Shown here one piece after another: positions 8,454-20,510 of a stretch of DNA of 64,000 nt. The notes beneath the pieces were generated by a model. That model ran no database searches and had not been told where the DNA came from. It saw only the letters and a program-made list of their open reading frames with translations. The position numbers and the translations under genes were made by a program. Source of the DNA: Anaerobutyricum hallii (lineage in GTDB: Bacteria > Bacillota > Clostridia > Lachnospirales > Lachnospiraceae); the NCBI RefSeq assembly GCF_900209925.1, contig NZ_LT907978.1:1955001-2019000 (forward strand), given 5' to 3'. Positions within the stretch are counted from its first letter, which is position 1, and each line of letters begins with the position of its first letter.

Positions 8454-9515
8454 TTAATTCAATGCAAAATCTCCATCAAAATAATTAATCTTCATTGCTT
8501 CACGTACATCATTCAATGTCTCGGCTGCTTTCTTTTCAGCAACTTTGGAGCCTTCATGTAAGATATCATATACATCTGGAATACGCTGTTCCCACATCTT
8601 TCTTCTCTCACGAATCGGTCCAAGTTCCGCTTCTAATACTTTATTTAAGAACTTCTTCACCTTAACATCACCAAGTCCACCTCTTTGATAATGTTCTTTC
8701 AACTCATCAAGGTTCTGGTAACCAGGAAGGAATTCTGCGAAATATTCATCTTTGCAAAATGCATCTAAATAAATAAATACCGGATTGCCTTCTACCTGAC
8801 CAGGATCTTCTACACGAAGGTGATTTGGATCTGTAAACATAGACATAACCTTTTTCTTTACTACGTCTGCTTCATCAGAAAGATAAATACAGTTTCCAAG
8901 TGACTTACTCATCTTTGCCTTTCCATCAATGCCAGGAAGACGAAGACAGGCTTTATTAGATGGGAGAACGATCTGTGGATCTGTTAGCGTCTCTCCATAC
9001 ACACTATTAAACTTATGAACGATTTCTTTACACTGTTCGATCATCGGCATCTGATCTTCTCCTACAGGAACTGTAGTCGCACGAAAAGCAGTAATATCTG
9101 CTGCCTGACTGATCGGATAACAGAAGAATCCTACAGGAATACTCGCTTCAAAGTTTCTCATCTTAATCTCAGACTTAACAGTTGGATTTCTCTGTACGCG
9201 GGCAACTGTAACAAGGTTCATATAATAGAAAGTAAGCTCTGTAAGCTCAGGAACCATGGACTGAATGAAAATCGTTGACTTTTCCGGATCAATACCACAT
9301 GCTAGATAATCTAATGCTACCTGAATAATATTCTGACGTACTTTTTCCGGATGTTCTGCATTATCTGTAAGTGCCTGCGCATCTGCAATCATGATATAAA
9401 TTTCATCATAGTCTCCGGAATTCTGTAATCTGACTCTCTCTGATAATGAGCCTACATAGTGTCCTACATGAAGACGACCCGTTGGACGGTCTCCAGTTAA
9501 AATTACTTTTTTCAT
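8454..9515 (-). CDS. trpS: Tryptophanyl-tRNA synthetase
   Basis: Class I aminoacyl-tRNA synthetase charging tRNA-Trp. It has 353 residues, with the HIGH-equivalent near [17 protein letters not shown] and the KMSKS loop in [14 protein letters not shown]. The ATG at 9515 follows AAGGAGAAAC. It lies 82 bp downstream of lepA, too close for a T-box leader of its own. A palindromic hairpin at 9545-9593 fills that gap. Confidence 0.97.
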   Translation of the reverse strand: MKKVILTGDRPTGRLHVGHYVGSLSERVRLQNSGDYDEIYIMIADAQALTDNAEHPEKVRQNIIQVALDYLACGIDPEKSTIFIQSMVPELTELTFYYMNLVTVARVQRNPTVKSEIKMRNFEASIPVGFFCYPISQAADITAFRATTVPVGEDQMPMIEQCKEIVHKFNSVYGETLTDPQIVLPSNKACLRLPGIDGKAKMSKSLGNCIYLSDEADVVKKKVMSMFTDPNHLRVEDPGQVEGNPVFIYLDAFCKDEYFAEFLPGYQNLDELKEHYQRGGLGDVKVKKFLNKVLEAELGPIRERRKMWEQRIPDVYDILHEGSKVAEKKAAETLNDVREAMKINYFDGDFALN

Positions 9516-9544
9516 TATATAGTTTCTCCTTCATATATTTATCT

Positions 9545-9593
9545 GCTCTTGAAATTTTTCTGTGCTTCATTTAGCGGAGAAAGACTTCAAGAG
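9545..9593 (-). repeat. 5'-UTR palindrome upstream of trpS (diverged family member)
   Basis: Arms CTCTTGAAGTCTTT and AAAATTTCAAGAG enclose a loop with AAATGAAGCACAGAAA on the minus strand. The loop resembles that of the palindromes upstream of argD (AAATCAAGCACAAAA) and argC. It ends 29 bp before the trpS start. Confidence 0.5.
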
Positions 9594-9597
9594 AAAA

Positions 9598-11412
9598 TTA
9601 GTCTTCATCAAGTTTCAATACACTCATAAATGCCTGCTGTGGTATCTCTACATTACCAACCTGACGCATTCTCTTCTTACCTTCTTTCTGCTTTTCAAGA
9701 AGCTTCTTCTTACGGGAAATATCACCGCCATAACATTTGGCAAGTACATCTTTACGGACAGCTTTTACTGTTTCGCGGGCAATAATCTTGCTTCCAATTG
9801 CTGCCTGTATTGGAACTTCAAATAAATGTCTTGGGATTTCTTCTTTTAACTTTTCACAAATCTTTCTTGCTCGCTCATACGCTGTAGAAGAGTGGACGAT
9901 AAAAGAAAGTGCATCGACTGTCTCACGATTAATGAGGATATCTAACTTCACAAGTTCTGAACGCTGGTATCCTTTCATCTCATAATCAAACGAAGCATAT
10001 CCTCTGGAACGGGATTTTAATGCATCAAAGAAATCATAAATAATTTCATTAAGTGGCAGTTCATATTTCAAAAGCGCTCTGGTTTCTTCCATATATTCCA
10101 TGGAAATATATGTGCCTCGGCGTTCCTGACAAAGCGTCATGATCGCTCCTACATATTCTTTCGTTACCATAATTTCTGCAGATACAATCGGCTCTTCCAT
10201 GTATTCAATCGTAGATGGGTCTGGAAGATTTGTCGGATTAGTCAGATCAAATACGGTTCCATCTGTCTGATGCACTTTGTAAATAACACTCGGTGCAGTT
10301 GTTACTAAGTCAAGATTATATTCTCTCTCTAATCGTTCCTGAATAATCTCTAAATGTAAAAGACCTAAAAATCCGCAACGGAAACCAAATCCAAGTGCTA
10401 CTGATGTTTCCGGCTCATACTGGAGTGATGCATCATTAAGCTGTAACTTTTCTAAAGCATCTCTTAAATCTGGATATTTCGCTCCATCTGCCGGATAAAT
10501 TCCGCAAAATACCATAGGGTTTACTTTTTTATAACCAGGCAAAGGCTCCTTACATGGATTGTCTGCATCTGTGACCGTATCACCCACACGAGTATCCTTT
10601 ACATTTTTAAGACTGGCGGTAACATAACCAACCATTCCGGCAGAAAGCTCATCACATGGGAAGAACTGACCTGCACCAAAAGTACCGACCTCCACAACTT
10701 CTGCTTTCGCACCAGTTGCCATCATCAGCATATTCGTACCTTTTTTAATGGTTCCTTCCATAATACGGGCAAAAATGATAACTCCTTTATAAGAGTCATA
10801 TACACTGTCAAAAATAAGTGCCTGTAATGGATTCTCAGGGCTTCCTCCCGGTGCCGGAATCTTCTCTACAATCTGTTCGAGTACCTGCTCGATATTGATT
10901 CCATTTTTCGCAGAAATCTTCGGAGCATCCTCCGCTTCAATTCCAATTACATCTTCAATCTCTTCCACTACACGCTCTGGATCCGCGCTCGGAAGATCAA
11001 TCTTATTGATAACCGGCATAATTTCAAGGTCGTGATCTAATGCCAGATAAACATTAGCAAGAGTTTGTGCTTCAATTCCCTGCGCCGCATCAACGACAAG
11101 AACCGCTCCTTCACAAGCTGCAAGACTTCGACTCACCTCATAATTAAAATCGACATGACCCGGTGTATCGATTAAATTAAATATATATTCTTCTCCGTCT
11201 TCTGCATGGTATACAATACGTACTGCCTGAGACTTGATCGTGATTCCACGTTCTCTTTCTAAATCCATGTTATCAAGAACCTGGTTCTGCATCTCTCGAT
11301 CTGTCAGCAGTCCGGTTTTTTCAATAATACGATCTGCTAAAGTTGATTTGCCATGATCAATATGTGCTATAATACAAAAATTTCTTATTTTACTCTGGTC
11401 AATTCCAGCCAA
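9598..11412 (-). CDS. lepA: Elongation factor 4 (LepA GTPase)
   Basis: Ribosome-associated translational GTPase related to EF-G. Motifs are [14 protein letters not shown] (G1), [22 protein letters not shown] (G3) and [10 protein letters not shown] (G4). The C-terminal LepA domain ends in a basic tail. I place the start at the TTG at 11412 (reading [13 protein letters not shown], 604 residues) because AGGAGG sits exactly 8 bp upstream and homologues begin there. A longer ATG reading from 11493 would run through a palindrome. Confidence 0.95.
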   Translation of the reverse strand: MAGIDQSKIRNFCIIAHIDHGKSTLADRIIEKTGLLTDREMQNQVLDNMDLERERGITIKSQAVRIVYHAEDGEEYIFNLIDTPGHVDFNYEVSRSLAACEGAVLVVDAAQGIEAQTLANVYLALDHDLEIMPVINKIDLPSADPERVVEEIEDVIGIEAEDAPKISAKNGINIEQVLEQIVEKIPAPGGSPENPLQALIFDSVYDSYKGVIIFARIMEGTIKKGTNMLMMATGAKAEVVEVGTFGAGQFFPCDELSAGMVGYVTASLKNVKDTRVGDTVTDADNPCKEPLPGYKKVNPMVFCGIYPADGAKYPDLRDALEKLQLNDASLQYEPETSVALGFGFRCGFLGLLHLEIIQERLEREYNLDLVTTAPSVIYKVHQTDGTVFDLTNPTNLPDPSTIEYMEEPIVSAEIMVTKEYVGAIMTLCQERRGTYISMEYMEETRALLKYELPLNEIIYDFFDALKSRSRGYASFDYEMKGYQRSELVKLDILINRETVDALSFIVHSSTAYERARKICEKLKEEIPRHLFEVPIQAAIGSKIIARETVKAVRKDVLAKCYGGDISRKKKLLEKQKEGKKRMRQVGNVEIPQQAFMSVLKLDED

Positions 11413-11436
11413 GGTAGTTTCCTCCTGTTTTATAAT

Positions 11437-11493
11437 ATGTGCTCCCGAAGTCTTCACCTCACTTACTTTTGTGAGAAGATTCCAAGAGTACAT
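11437..11493 (-). repeat. 5'-UTR palindrome upstream of lepA (TGTACTC family)
   Basis: On the minus strand the arms read ATGTACTCTTGGAATCTTC and GAAGACTTCGGGAGCACAT. It ends 24 bp upstream of the TTG start. The arms match the palindromes at 31484, 32853 and 36175. Confidence 0.65.
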
Positions 11494-11624
11494 TCATTTT
11501 ATCTTATCCGTCCTATTCTATCATGAGTTTCCTGCCTTTGCAATTTTTTATTCCTAATCCTGATACAATTTCAACGCAATGGACGTATTATCAATTTATT
11601 TATGTATTATTTCACTGCTTTTTA

Positions 11625-12632
11625 TTACTGATTGGACAATTTGACAAACTCATCCAGTCTTTCTTTTGCCTTCCCGCTATCAATCAGTTCGGCGGCAAGT
11701 TTCACTCCATCTTCTAAAGTCGAAACCTTTCCGGCAACATAAAAGCCTGCGCCGGCATTCATTAAAACAGCTTCCCTTTTAGGGCCTTTTTCCCCATTTA
11801 AAATTGCCAAAGTAATCTTTGCATTTTCTTCTGGGCTTCCACCGACAAGTTCTTCCTTACTACATTTTTTAAATCCAAACTGCTCCGGCTCAATTTCATA
11901 CGAGCGGAATATTCCATCTTTAATCTCACAAACAGTTGTCCTGGCACTCATAGAAATTTCATCGAGACAATCCTGACCGTAGACTACCATAGCATTTTTT
12001 ACACCTAAATTAAAAAGGACTCTTGCAAGAGGTTCTACCAGATTCTCATCATAAACACCCATAACCTGCATGTTTGCGCCTGCAGGATTAGAAAGAGGTC
12101 CTAAAATATTAAATACCGTACGGATTCCAAGTTCTTTTCGAACATTTGCCACATAACGCATCGCTGTATGATACTTTTGTGCAAAGAGGAAACAGATATC
12201 TATATCTTTTAACATCTGTGCACTCTGTGCCGGAGAAACGGTAATATTTACACCAAGAGCCTCTAGCACATCCGCCGCTCCACTTTTACTTGAAGCTGCT
12301 CTGTTTCCATGTTTTGCAACCGGAACCCCGCCGGCAGAAATGACAAGCGCGGCAGTTGTAGAAATATTAAAAGAATTAGAGCGGTCTCCTCCTGTTCCTA
12401 CGATTTCTAATACATCCATATCATTAAGAAGTCTTGTACAATGCGTCCGCATTCCTGCTGCAGAAGCAGTAATCTCATCAATCGTTTCTCCCTTCATGGC
12501 AAGGGCTGTAAGATAAGCACTCTTTTGAATATCGTCTGCTTCTCCCGTCATAATCTCATCCATGACAGTCTGTGCCATTTCATAACTTAAATCTTCTTTT
12601 TTACTTAATTTGATAATTGCTTCTTTAATCAT
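11625..12632 (-). CDS. trpD: Anthranilate phosphoribosyltransferase
   Basis: Transfers phosphoribose from PRPP to anthranilate in tryptophan synthesis. The 335-residue reading from the ATG at 12632 begins [20 protein letters not shown] and follows AGGAGG. Motifs are the [23 protein letters not shown] site, [35 protein letters not shown] and the [10 protein letters not shown] segment. A long T-box leader precedes it. No other trp biosynthesis gene is adjacent, only lepA downstream and then trpS, so it appears as a solitary trpD. Confidence 0.95.
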   Translation of the reverse strand: MIKEAIIKLSKKEDLSYEMAQTVMDEIMTGEADDIQKSAYLTALAMKGETIDEITASAAGMRTHCTRLLNDMDVLEIVGTGGDRSNSFNISTTAALVISAGGVPVAKHGNRAASSKSGAADVLEALGVNITVSPAQSAQMLKDIDICFLFAQKYHTAMRYVANVRKELGIRTVFNILGPLSNPAGANMQVMGVYDENLVEPLARVLFNLGVKNAMVVYGQDCLDEISMSARTTVCEIKDGIFRSYEIEPEQFGFKKCSKEELVGGSPEENAKITLAILNGEKGPKREAVLMNAGAGFYVAGKVSTLEDGVKLAAELIDSGKAKERLDEFVKLSNQ

Positions 12633-12703
12633 AATGCTACCTCCTTCTTCTGCTGTCAATGTTGCCATACGGATTTCTGGATGGAAGCCTTCCCGACTAA
12701 AAT

Positions 12704-13037
12704 AAAACAAAAAAATCCGCCCATGACAACGTATTACTACTTTGTCAAGGACGGGTGTATTATCAAAATAAATTCATCTCAAAAACTTATTCTTTCACAT
12801 CCGCGGTGCCACCTTGATTCACAAAATGTGCGCTCTGAAGGATACCATCATATCCCCGGCAACTGACGTATGCCCTCACGTCACAGTGTACTAAGTAAAA
12901 GATACCTTTGACTGTGCCCTCCGCGGTCCATTTAATAATCTGCGTTCCACCCGGCTCTCACCTTTCCGGACTCTCTGTGCGTGCACAACTATTTTTATCT
13001 CCGCTTCAACAGTTTGACTTGAAAAATTAAATTTTCT
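12704..13037 (-). ncRNA. T-box leader, tryptophan specifier
   Basis: About 330 nt upstream of trpD. The T-box sequence AAGGTGGCACCGCGGA (12799-12814) can pair with the 3' end of uncharged tRNA. A GGGTGGAACGCAG segment and a following specifier region contain UGG (12928-12930) in AAA-UGG-ACC, consistent with Trp. An intrinsic terminator follows (arms CCCGTCC and GGGCGG plus TTGACA/TGTCAA pairing, 12717-12756, then a U-run). Uncharged tRNA-Trp would favour the antiterminator and allow trpD transcription. Confidence 0.93.
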
Positions 13038-13043
13038 GATATT

Positions 13044-13072
13044 ATTAAAGCATACTCCTTATCATTTGTCAA
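13044..13072 (-). promoter_or_regulatory. Promoter of the T-box/trpD transcript
   Basis: TTGACA (13067-13072) and TTTAAT (13044-13049) with a 17-bp spacer. The -35 box lies just past the spoIIP stop codon. Confidence 0.7.
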
Positions 13073-13073
13073 T

Positions 13074-14294
13074 TTATTTTTTATAGGATTTTTCTCCTGA
13101 CAAAAGCCGATATAACATCTCCGCCAATGGCTTCATTGCATTTTCTGCCTCTTTTACAGTATTATTCTGCGCTCCTACTTCTACAAGCATCGCCCGTTTT
13201 ACCAGGTGGAGATTATAGCGATAGCCTTTTATATATATTTTTCTTGTCAGGTCTGGATAATATTTCCCACATAAAAGCTGCATTTGTAAACTAAATGCCA
13301 GATTGCCTTCTTTATTTGGATTATAGAGATATCCGATATCTCCTTTTTTTGCAAGACGGCTGACCCCATTAAAAAACATAATCTGCGCTGTGGACTTTCC
13401 ATTAATTTTGGTCCGAAGATGAATACTACTTTCTACCGAATCTCTGTGAAGATCAATGACTACTTTTACAGAAGGATTCTTTTTCAGTGCTGCTTCCACA
13501 CTGTCACCTGCAAAATTGTAGGCAGCATTTCGATCAAGCTGTCCGTCAACCATATCATACACTGATGTGTCATGTATTGTTTTGATTCCATAAACGGTTT
13601 CCAATTCCTTTTGTAATGCTGTTCCCACTTCAATGACAGAACCTTCCTCTCCATTTACCTTTTTATATGTCTCACTCCCATGTGTATGATAAATAAGTAC
13701 CAGTGGTTCTCCTTTCCCAGGCTTTGCAGACAAATCTGTTTTTACAAGTTTTATCCCGTTTAGTTCTTGTTTTGTCATAGATGTCGTTTCATCAACAATA
13801 TAAAAATGTTCTAATAAAAAAGAATAGCTTGCCAGTTCTTTTATCGTATAAGTTCTTCCTGTGCCAGTCTGCTTCATTTTACCTGGATCTTTCTTTTTTT
13901 CTTCTACAGACTGATCGTCTGATTCTGTAAAATAGCCTGGTACGTTATCACTATATTTTGCCTTGTAGTACCCTTTCCCCTTCCAGTAATCAAGAGCAAA
14001 CCGTTGAATCGGAAAAAGCTCTGTCTGCATTCCATTTCGAAAAAAAGGAAGCAGCAGCCGTTTTTCCCCTCCGTATGTATCATATCCAAGAATCGGTGCT
14101 ATCCCATATTTCCCCTTTTGTATTCCGTTTTCAAAAAATTCTCGGAATACTTCTGTATGTATGGGAACACTTTCCCATAAAGAAAGTGTCCTTCTTTTTA
14201 CCTTTCCGCTTCCACCGGATAAAAATAACCCCCATAATAAAACAAAAAGAACAAACAATAACCCCTCTATTGTTTTTAAATTCTTCTCCCGCAT
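13074..14294 (-). CDS. spoIIP: Stage II sporulation protein P
   Basis: Membrane-anchored cell-wall amidase/endopeptidase of the DMP engulfment complex that thins septal peptidoglycan after asymmetric division. An N-terminal membrane anchor (about residues 8-28) is followed by a linker and the catalytic SpoIIP domain with LIYHTHGSETYKK, VVIDLHRDSVES and LVEVGAQNNTVKEA. The ATG at 14294 (406 residues) sits 4 bp after GGGAGG, and a TTG 12 bp upstream is less likely. It follows gpr, the usual gpr-spoIIP pair. Confidence 0.95.
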   Translation of the reverse strand: MREKNLKTIEGLLFVLFVLLWGLFLSGGSGKVKRRTLSLWESVPIHTEVFREFFENGIQKGKYGIAPILGYDTYGGEKRLLLPFFRNGMQTELFPIQRFALDYWKGKGYYKAKYSDNVPGYFTESDDQSVEEKKKDPGKMKQTGTGRTYTIKELASYSFLLEHFYIVDETTSMTKQELNGIKLVKTDLSAKPGKGEPLVLIYHTHGSETYKKVNGEEGSVIEVGTALQKELETVYGIKTIHDTSVYDMVDGQLDRNAAYNFAGDSVEAALKKNPSVKVVIDLHRDSVESSIHLRTKINGKSTAQIMFFNGVSRLAKKGDIGYLYNPNKEGNLAFSLQMQLLCGKYYPDLTRKIYIKGYRYNLHLVKRAMLVEVGAQNNTVKEAENAMKPLAEMLYRLLSGEKSYKK

Positions 14295-14405
14295 AGTACC
14301 TCCCAATCAACATACAACTTCTAGCAGTTTTTGCAAACGCAGCATCAGCTTGTATCAAAAATCAAAATAATTCTCATAATATAAACTTATGCTTGTCCTT
14401 TTTGA

Positions 14406-15344
14406 TTATGAAGTTCTACTTGAAACAAATTGATTGATTCCTTCTGAAAGCGTATAGCTGATTCTCTTCACTGCCTCATCAATTTCTTTCGGTGTCACAA
14501 AAAGCTCCCATAATTTAGCATCCAAAATCTTCCCTAAAAATCGATACTTTTCACTTTCCGGCCAAGAAGAAAATGTATCTTCCATTTTTTCGCCCTGTGA
14601 AGCACAAAAAGAATCCATAATATCACATGCCAGTGACGGAATAGAAATCACAGTAGGGACACCAAGCGCGATTACCGGAACGCCCATTGTTTTTTCCGTA
14701 ATCTCATTTCTTTGATTTCCTACCCCTGATCCCGGTGCAATCCCCGTATTGCTGATCTGAATTGTCCGGTTTAAACGTTCTGAACTTTTAGCCGCTAACG
14801 CATCAATTACAATTAGCGCATCCGGATGAATCTTTTTCACGATTCCCTCCACGATTTCTCCCGTTTCCATTCCTGTCTGTGCCATCACTCCCGGTGCCAG
14901 CGCCGCTACTACCGGACATCCTTCCACTTCCTTCCAGCCTTTCAAATGTCTCGTCACAAAAAGATTTTTTATCACGAGTGGTCCCAGTGCATCCGGTGTC
15001 ACTTCCCCATTTCCAAGTCCTATAAATAATAATTTTTTTCTTCCCAAAAGTAATTTTGCAAGACGTTTTGCAAGATGATTGCTCATTTCCTCATGAAATC
15101 CTCCATCATTTCCTGCCATATTTTCTCCCTCAAGCGTTATATAAATTCCCTGTGGCTTCCCAAGCTGTTTCTCTCCGGCTTCGTTTTCAATCTTAATCAC
15201 CGTTTCCTTAAGCCCCTTTTTTCCAATCTCCTTGTGGCTGACGGTAATTCCTTCAAAAAACTGCTCTCTTTCACAAGATTCCTCCAGCTCATCCTTCAAT
15301 TCCAATGCCAAATCTGTATGAGAAAAAGAATGTAAAATATTCAT
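14406..15344 (-). CDS. gpr: Germination protease GPR
   Basis: Aspartic-type endopeptidase that degrades small acid-soluble spore proteins at germination. It is made in the forespore as a zymogen. It has 312 residues. The N-terminal propeptide contains RTDLALE-like HTDLALELKDEL, followed by LFIGLGNGEVTPDALGP, ALAPGVMAQTGMETGEIV, VIDALAAKSSERLNRTIQ and PGSGVGNQRNEI. The ATG at 15344 follows GGGAGG. It lies upstream of spoIIP and implies a sporulating organism. Confidence 0.96.
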   Translation of the reverse strand: MNILHSFSHTDLALELKDELEESCEREQFFEGITVSHKEIGKKGLKETVIKIENEAGEKQLGKPQGIYITLEGENMAGNDGGFHEEMSNHLAKRLAKLLLGRKKLLFIGLGNGEVTPDALGPLVIKNLFVTRHLKGWKEVEGCPVVAALAPGVMAQTGMETGEIVEGIVKKIHPDALIVIDALAAKSSERLNRTIQISNTGIAPGSGVGNQRNEITEKTMGVPVIALGVPTVISIPSLACDIMDSFCASQGEKMEDTFSSWPESEKYRFLGKILDAKLWELFVTPKEIDEAVKRISYTLSEGINQFVSSRTS

Positions 15345-15475
15345 GAATACCTCCCAAAATCTGTAATATACGTTTTTTACACTAACTATATTATTCTGAC
15401 CAAACCCTTTTAAATATTATGTAAAAAAACAAAAAAAGTATTCAAAAAATCTATTTTACCAAAATAAGAGGAAAC

Positions 15476-15515
15476 AAAAAAAGCACACTATCGCATCTGT
15501 AAAGATAGTGTACTT
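15476..15515 (-). terminator. Terminator after prmA
   Basis: On the minus strand AGTACACTATC pairs with GATAGTGTGCT and is followed by TTTTTTTG. It starts about 30 bp after the prmA stop and closes the hrcA-prmA group. Confidence 0.85.
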
Positions 15516-15543
15516 TTACTTATATTTTTAATAAATTGATAAA

Positions 15544-16509
15544 TCAAGCTTTTTTAGCTGTGATGCTTACCCAGTCTTTCATATGATTAATCTCAAGGAT
15601 TTCAAAATGATTGGCAAGCATTGCTTCCTTTACTGCCTCTTCCATCGTATTGATGATTCCGGAAGTGATAAAAACACCGTCATCCTTCAATAGTGGAGCG
15701 ACAATTCCAGAAAGTGGAATGATAACATCTGCAAGAATATTTGCTACAATAACATCATATTTCTTTCCATTGTTTTTCTCATAAAAACTATCTGCTTCTT
15801 CTTTATCAAGAATATTTACCTGCTGGACCTCTGCCTGTTCAGATACCTCATTAATGGCAAAGTTCTCATTCGTTGCTCGAATTGCATTCGGATCAATATC
15901 CGTTGCCATCGCGTGATGCGCACCTAATTTTAATCCGATAATAGAAAGGATACCGCTTCCCGTTCCAACATCAAGAAGTTCTGTATCTTTTTTAATATAT
16001 TTTTTAAGCTGAGAAATGCAGAGCTTTGTTGTCTCATGAGATCCGCTTCCGAATGCAGTTCCAGGATCAATCTCTATTACAATATCATCATCTTTCTTAT
16101 CAGAAAGGGTCTCCCAGGTTGGCTTGATCACAATATTATCGTCTAAACGAAATGGTTTAAAGAATACTTTCCAGTTATTGATCCAGTCTTCTTCTTCTGT
16201 TACGCCTAAAGTGATCTCCCCGCTTCCCATTGGTAAAAATGCAGATAATTCTTCGATTTTTGCTTTTATTTTAGCAATAACAGCCTGTAAATCTTCTTTC
16301 TCATCTACATAGCAGGAAATACGAGCCTTACCATCATCCGGTGCAATCTCATCTGGAAGAAGATCTACATACATAATCTTTCTGTCCTCTTCAGATAATG
16401 GCACATGATCTTCGATTTCGACACCTTCCATTCCCATCTCAGAAAGCTCATAGCTCAACATATCCTCTGCTGCAGTTGTTGTTTCAATAGTGAGTTTATT
16501 CCACTTCAT
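15544..16509 (-). CDS. prmA: Ribosomal protein L11 methyltransferase
   Basis: Trimethylates L11 using SAM. It has 321 residues with an N-terminal substrate-recognition domain. The methyltransferase core carries IEIDPGTAFGSGSHETT, LLDVGTGSGILSIIGLKLGA and VIVANILADVIIPLSG. It starts 11 bp after dnaJ, in the conserved hrcA-grpE-dnaK-dnaJ-prmA order. Confidence 0.96.
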   Translation of the reverse strand: MKWNKLTIETTTAAEDMLSYELSEMGMEGVEIEDHVPLSEEDRKIMYVDLLPDEIAPDDGKARISCYVDEKEDLQAVIAKIKAKIEELSAFLPMGSGEITLGVTEEEDWINNWKVFFKPFRLDDNIVIKPTWETLSDKKDDDIVIEIDPGTAFGSGSHETTKLCISQLKKYIKKDTELLDVGTGSGILSIIGLKLGAHHAMATDIDPNAIRATNENFAINEVSEQAEVQQVNILDKEEADSFYEKNNGKKYDVIVANILADVIIPLSGIVAPLLKDDGVFITSGIINTMEEAVKEAMLANHFEILEINHMKDWVSITAKKA

Positions 16510-16520
16510 AAGCTTTCCTC

Positions 16521-17693
16521 CTACTTCTTAAAGAAACCTTTTTTCTTATGTTTTTCGTGTTTTTCGTGCGGAGCTTCTTCTTTCTTTTCGGAAGGGGCTA
16601 CTTCTCCCATTGCTTCCTGGAAGTTACGAAGCGCCTCTTTCTGTGCTGCATTCATTTTTTCAGGAACCTGCACAACAAATTTGACGATATGGGTTCCACG
16701 AATATTTCGGTTTCTAAGGGTAGGAACACCTTTTCCTTTCAGACGAATTGTTGTATCTGTCTGTGTTCCCGGTTTTAAAGTATACTCATAAGGGCCATCT
16801 ACGGTATCAATCTTAATCGTTCCACCAAGCGCTGCCTGTGCAAATGTGATTGGCTCTGTAGAGTAGATATCATATTCCTGTCTCTGGAACTTAGGATGAC
16901 GGGATACGGTTACATTAACAAGTAAATCTCCTCTTGGTCCGCCATTAATACCTGGTTCTCCCTTTTCACGAATTCTTACACTCTGACCATTGTCGATACC
17001 TGCTGGAATCGGCACTTTAATTCTTTTACGAACCTTAATGTATCCCGTACCGGAACAGTCACTACACTTGTTACGGATAATCTGTCCGCTTCCGTTACAA
17101 TCCGGACAAGTCTGAACATTACGAACTGTTCCAAACATAGACTGCTGTGTAAATACAACCTGACCGGTTCCTTTACATTTCGGACAGGTTTCCGGACTTG
17201 TGCCTGGTTTCGCTCCACTTCCGTTACAAGTCTTACATTCTTCTTTTAATGTAATCTCCAGTTCTTTATCTACGCCGCGAATGGCATCATCAAAAGTGAT
17301 ACGAACACCGGCACGAAGATTCGCTCCCTGTCTTGGTCCGTTTCTTCTGGCATCGCCGCCTCGTCTGCCTCCGCCAAAGAAATCTCCGAAAATATCTCCA
17401 AAGATATCTCCCATGTCTCCTCCGAAATCAAAACCGCCAAAACCACCGGCTCCACCGCCACCCTGCTCAAATGCAGCATGACCGAACTGGTCGTATTTAC
17501 TCTTCTTTTCCGGATCACTAAGTACTTCATAAGCTTCTGCAGCTTCTTTGAACTTCTCCTCTGCCTCTTTATCTCCCGGATTCATATCCGGATGATACTT
17601 CTTTGCAACCTTTCGATATGCACGCTTAATTTCCGTCTCTGACGCATTCTTATCTACGCCTAAGACTTCATAATAATCTCTTTTTTCTGCCAT
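16521..17693 (-). CDS. dnaJ: Chaperone DnaJ
   Basis: Hsp40 co-chaperone that stimulates the DnaK ATPase. The 390-residue reading from the ATG at 17693 ([15 protein letters not shown]) follows GGAGG. Domains are the J domain with HPD (about 5-70), a Gly/Phe-rich linker (about 75-115), four zinc-binding CxxCxGxG repeats (about 150-215) and C-terminal client-binding domains. The tail is rich in Lys, His and Glu. A 289-bp gap holding a palindromic repeat separates it from dnaK. Confidence 0.97.
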   Translation of the reverse strand: MAEKRDYYEVLGVDKNASETEIKRAYRKVAKKYHPDMNPGDKEAEEKFKEAAEAYEVLSDPEKKSKYDQFGHAAFEQGGGGAGGFGGFDFGGDMGDIFGDIFGDFFGGGRRGGDARRNGPRQGANLRAGVRITFDDAIRGVDKELEITLKEECKTCNGSGAKPGTSPETCPKCKGTGQVVFTQQSMFGTVRNVQTCPDCNGSGQIIRNKCSDCSGTGYIKVRKRIKVPIPAGIDNGQSVRIREKGEPGINGGPRGDLLVNVTVSRHPKFQRQEYDIYSTEPITFAQAALGGTIKIDTVDGPYEYTLKPGTQTDTTIRLKGKGVPTLRNRNIRGTHIVKFVVQVPEKMNAAQKEALRNFQEAMGEVAPSEKKEEAPHEKHEKHKKKGFFKK

Positions 17694-17819
17694 TTTATCC
17701 TCCAACCTGGTGTACTCTATCATTCATAAAGTTTTATGTTCCTGAATAGTTAAGATACCATAGGTGTTTTGAAAAATCAAAATAATTATGAATGATACAA
17801 TACACTGGGAACTTTTTGT

Positions 17820-17883
17820 TCAAGTCGAGCAGCCCTGTCACTCACCACCTGAAAGAGGTGGGAGTCTTCTCGACTGAGATAAA
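17820..17883 (+). repeat. Palindromic repeat CAAGTCGAGC...CGACTGAGATAAA (copy 1)
   Basis: About 63 bp with outer pair AGTCGAG/CTCGACT and inner hairpin CCACCTgaaagAGGTGG. Nearly identical copies occur at 23398-23458 (inverted) and 60792-60839. The form recalls end hairpins of IS200/IS605 elements or their gene-less derivatives, which is inference only. A separate CACCTGTaaaaACAGG hairpin lies at about 17905. Confidence 0.75.
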
Positions 17884-17982
17884 CAAATTTCCCCTTTCTC
17901 TCCCACCTGTAAAAACAGGCAGGAGTAAGAAAGAGGAATATTTACATTTTAAACAAGTGTTATAAAACACATTTCTATCTGT

Positions 17983-19884
<1,902 letters not shown>

Positions 19885-19895
19885 CTAAAATATGA

Positions 19896-20495
19896 CTAAT
19901 TAACTACTTTTACCATGCTGTGACGAAGAACTCCATCTTTGTACATATATCCTTTCTGGAACTCTTCAGATACAAGGTTCTCACCCATCTCTTCATTCTC
20001 TTCATGCATAACTGCATTATGAAAATCTGGATTAAATTCCTTTCCTACAGCATCCATCGGTTTTACACCGATTTCTTCAAGTACGGTAATCATCTGCTGA
20101 TAAATCTTGATAAATCCCTGAGCAAATGCCCCTTCCTTCTCTTCTTCTGAAAGAGCATCCAAACCTCTTTCAAAATTATCAACAACCGGAAGTAACTTTG
20201 CAAGAACCTCTTTCGCTCCTACATCATACATATGGCTCTGCTCTTTTGCATTTCTCTTTCTGGCATTCTCAAATTCTGCCATCAGACGCTGATATTTATC
20301 TGTCATCTCTGCTGCCTTTTCTTCACTCTTTTTTAATTCAATTTCAAGAGCGGCTGCAGACTTCTTTTTCTTTTTCGTCTTGGTTTCTTTTGTCTCTTTG
20401 GCTTCCGTTCCGTCCTCCGTCGTTGTTTCTTCCGGAGTCTCTCCCTTCGCCTCTTCTACGATACTTTCGTCGGATACTTTTTTTTCTTCTTCCAC
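19896..20495 (-). CDS. grpE: Nucleotide exchange factor GrpE
   Basis: Drives ADP release from DnaK. It has 199 residues. An acidic, Lys/Thr-rich disordered N-terminus (about 1-55) is followed by the long dimerising helix (AAEMTDKYQRLMAEFENARKR) and the C-terminal beta domain (PDFHNAVMHEE, YMYKDGVLRHSMVKV). It starts 15 bp after hrcA. Confidence 0.97.
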   Translation of the reverse strand: MEEEKKVSDESIVEEAKGETPEETTTEDGTEAKETKETKTKKKKKSAAALEIELKKSEEKAAEMTDKYQRLMAEFENARKRNAKEQSHMYDVGAKEVLAKLLPVVDNFERGLDALSEEEKEGAFAQGFIKIYQQMITVLEEIGVKPMDAVGKEFNPDFHNAVMHEENEEMGENLVSEEFQKGYMYKDGVLRHSMVKVVN

Positions 20496-20510
20496 TTAAG
20501 TACCACCTTT

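Noticed and set aside
11413-11493. ATG-initiated N-terminal extension of LepA
   Set aside because: The added residues derive from a palindrome, lack family similarity, and AGGAGG sits at ideal spacing before the TTG at 11412.
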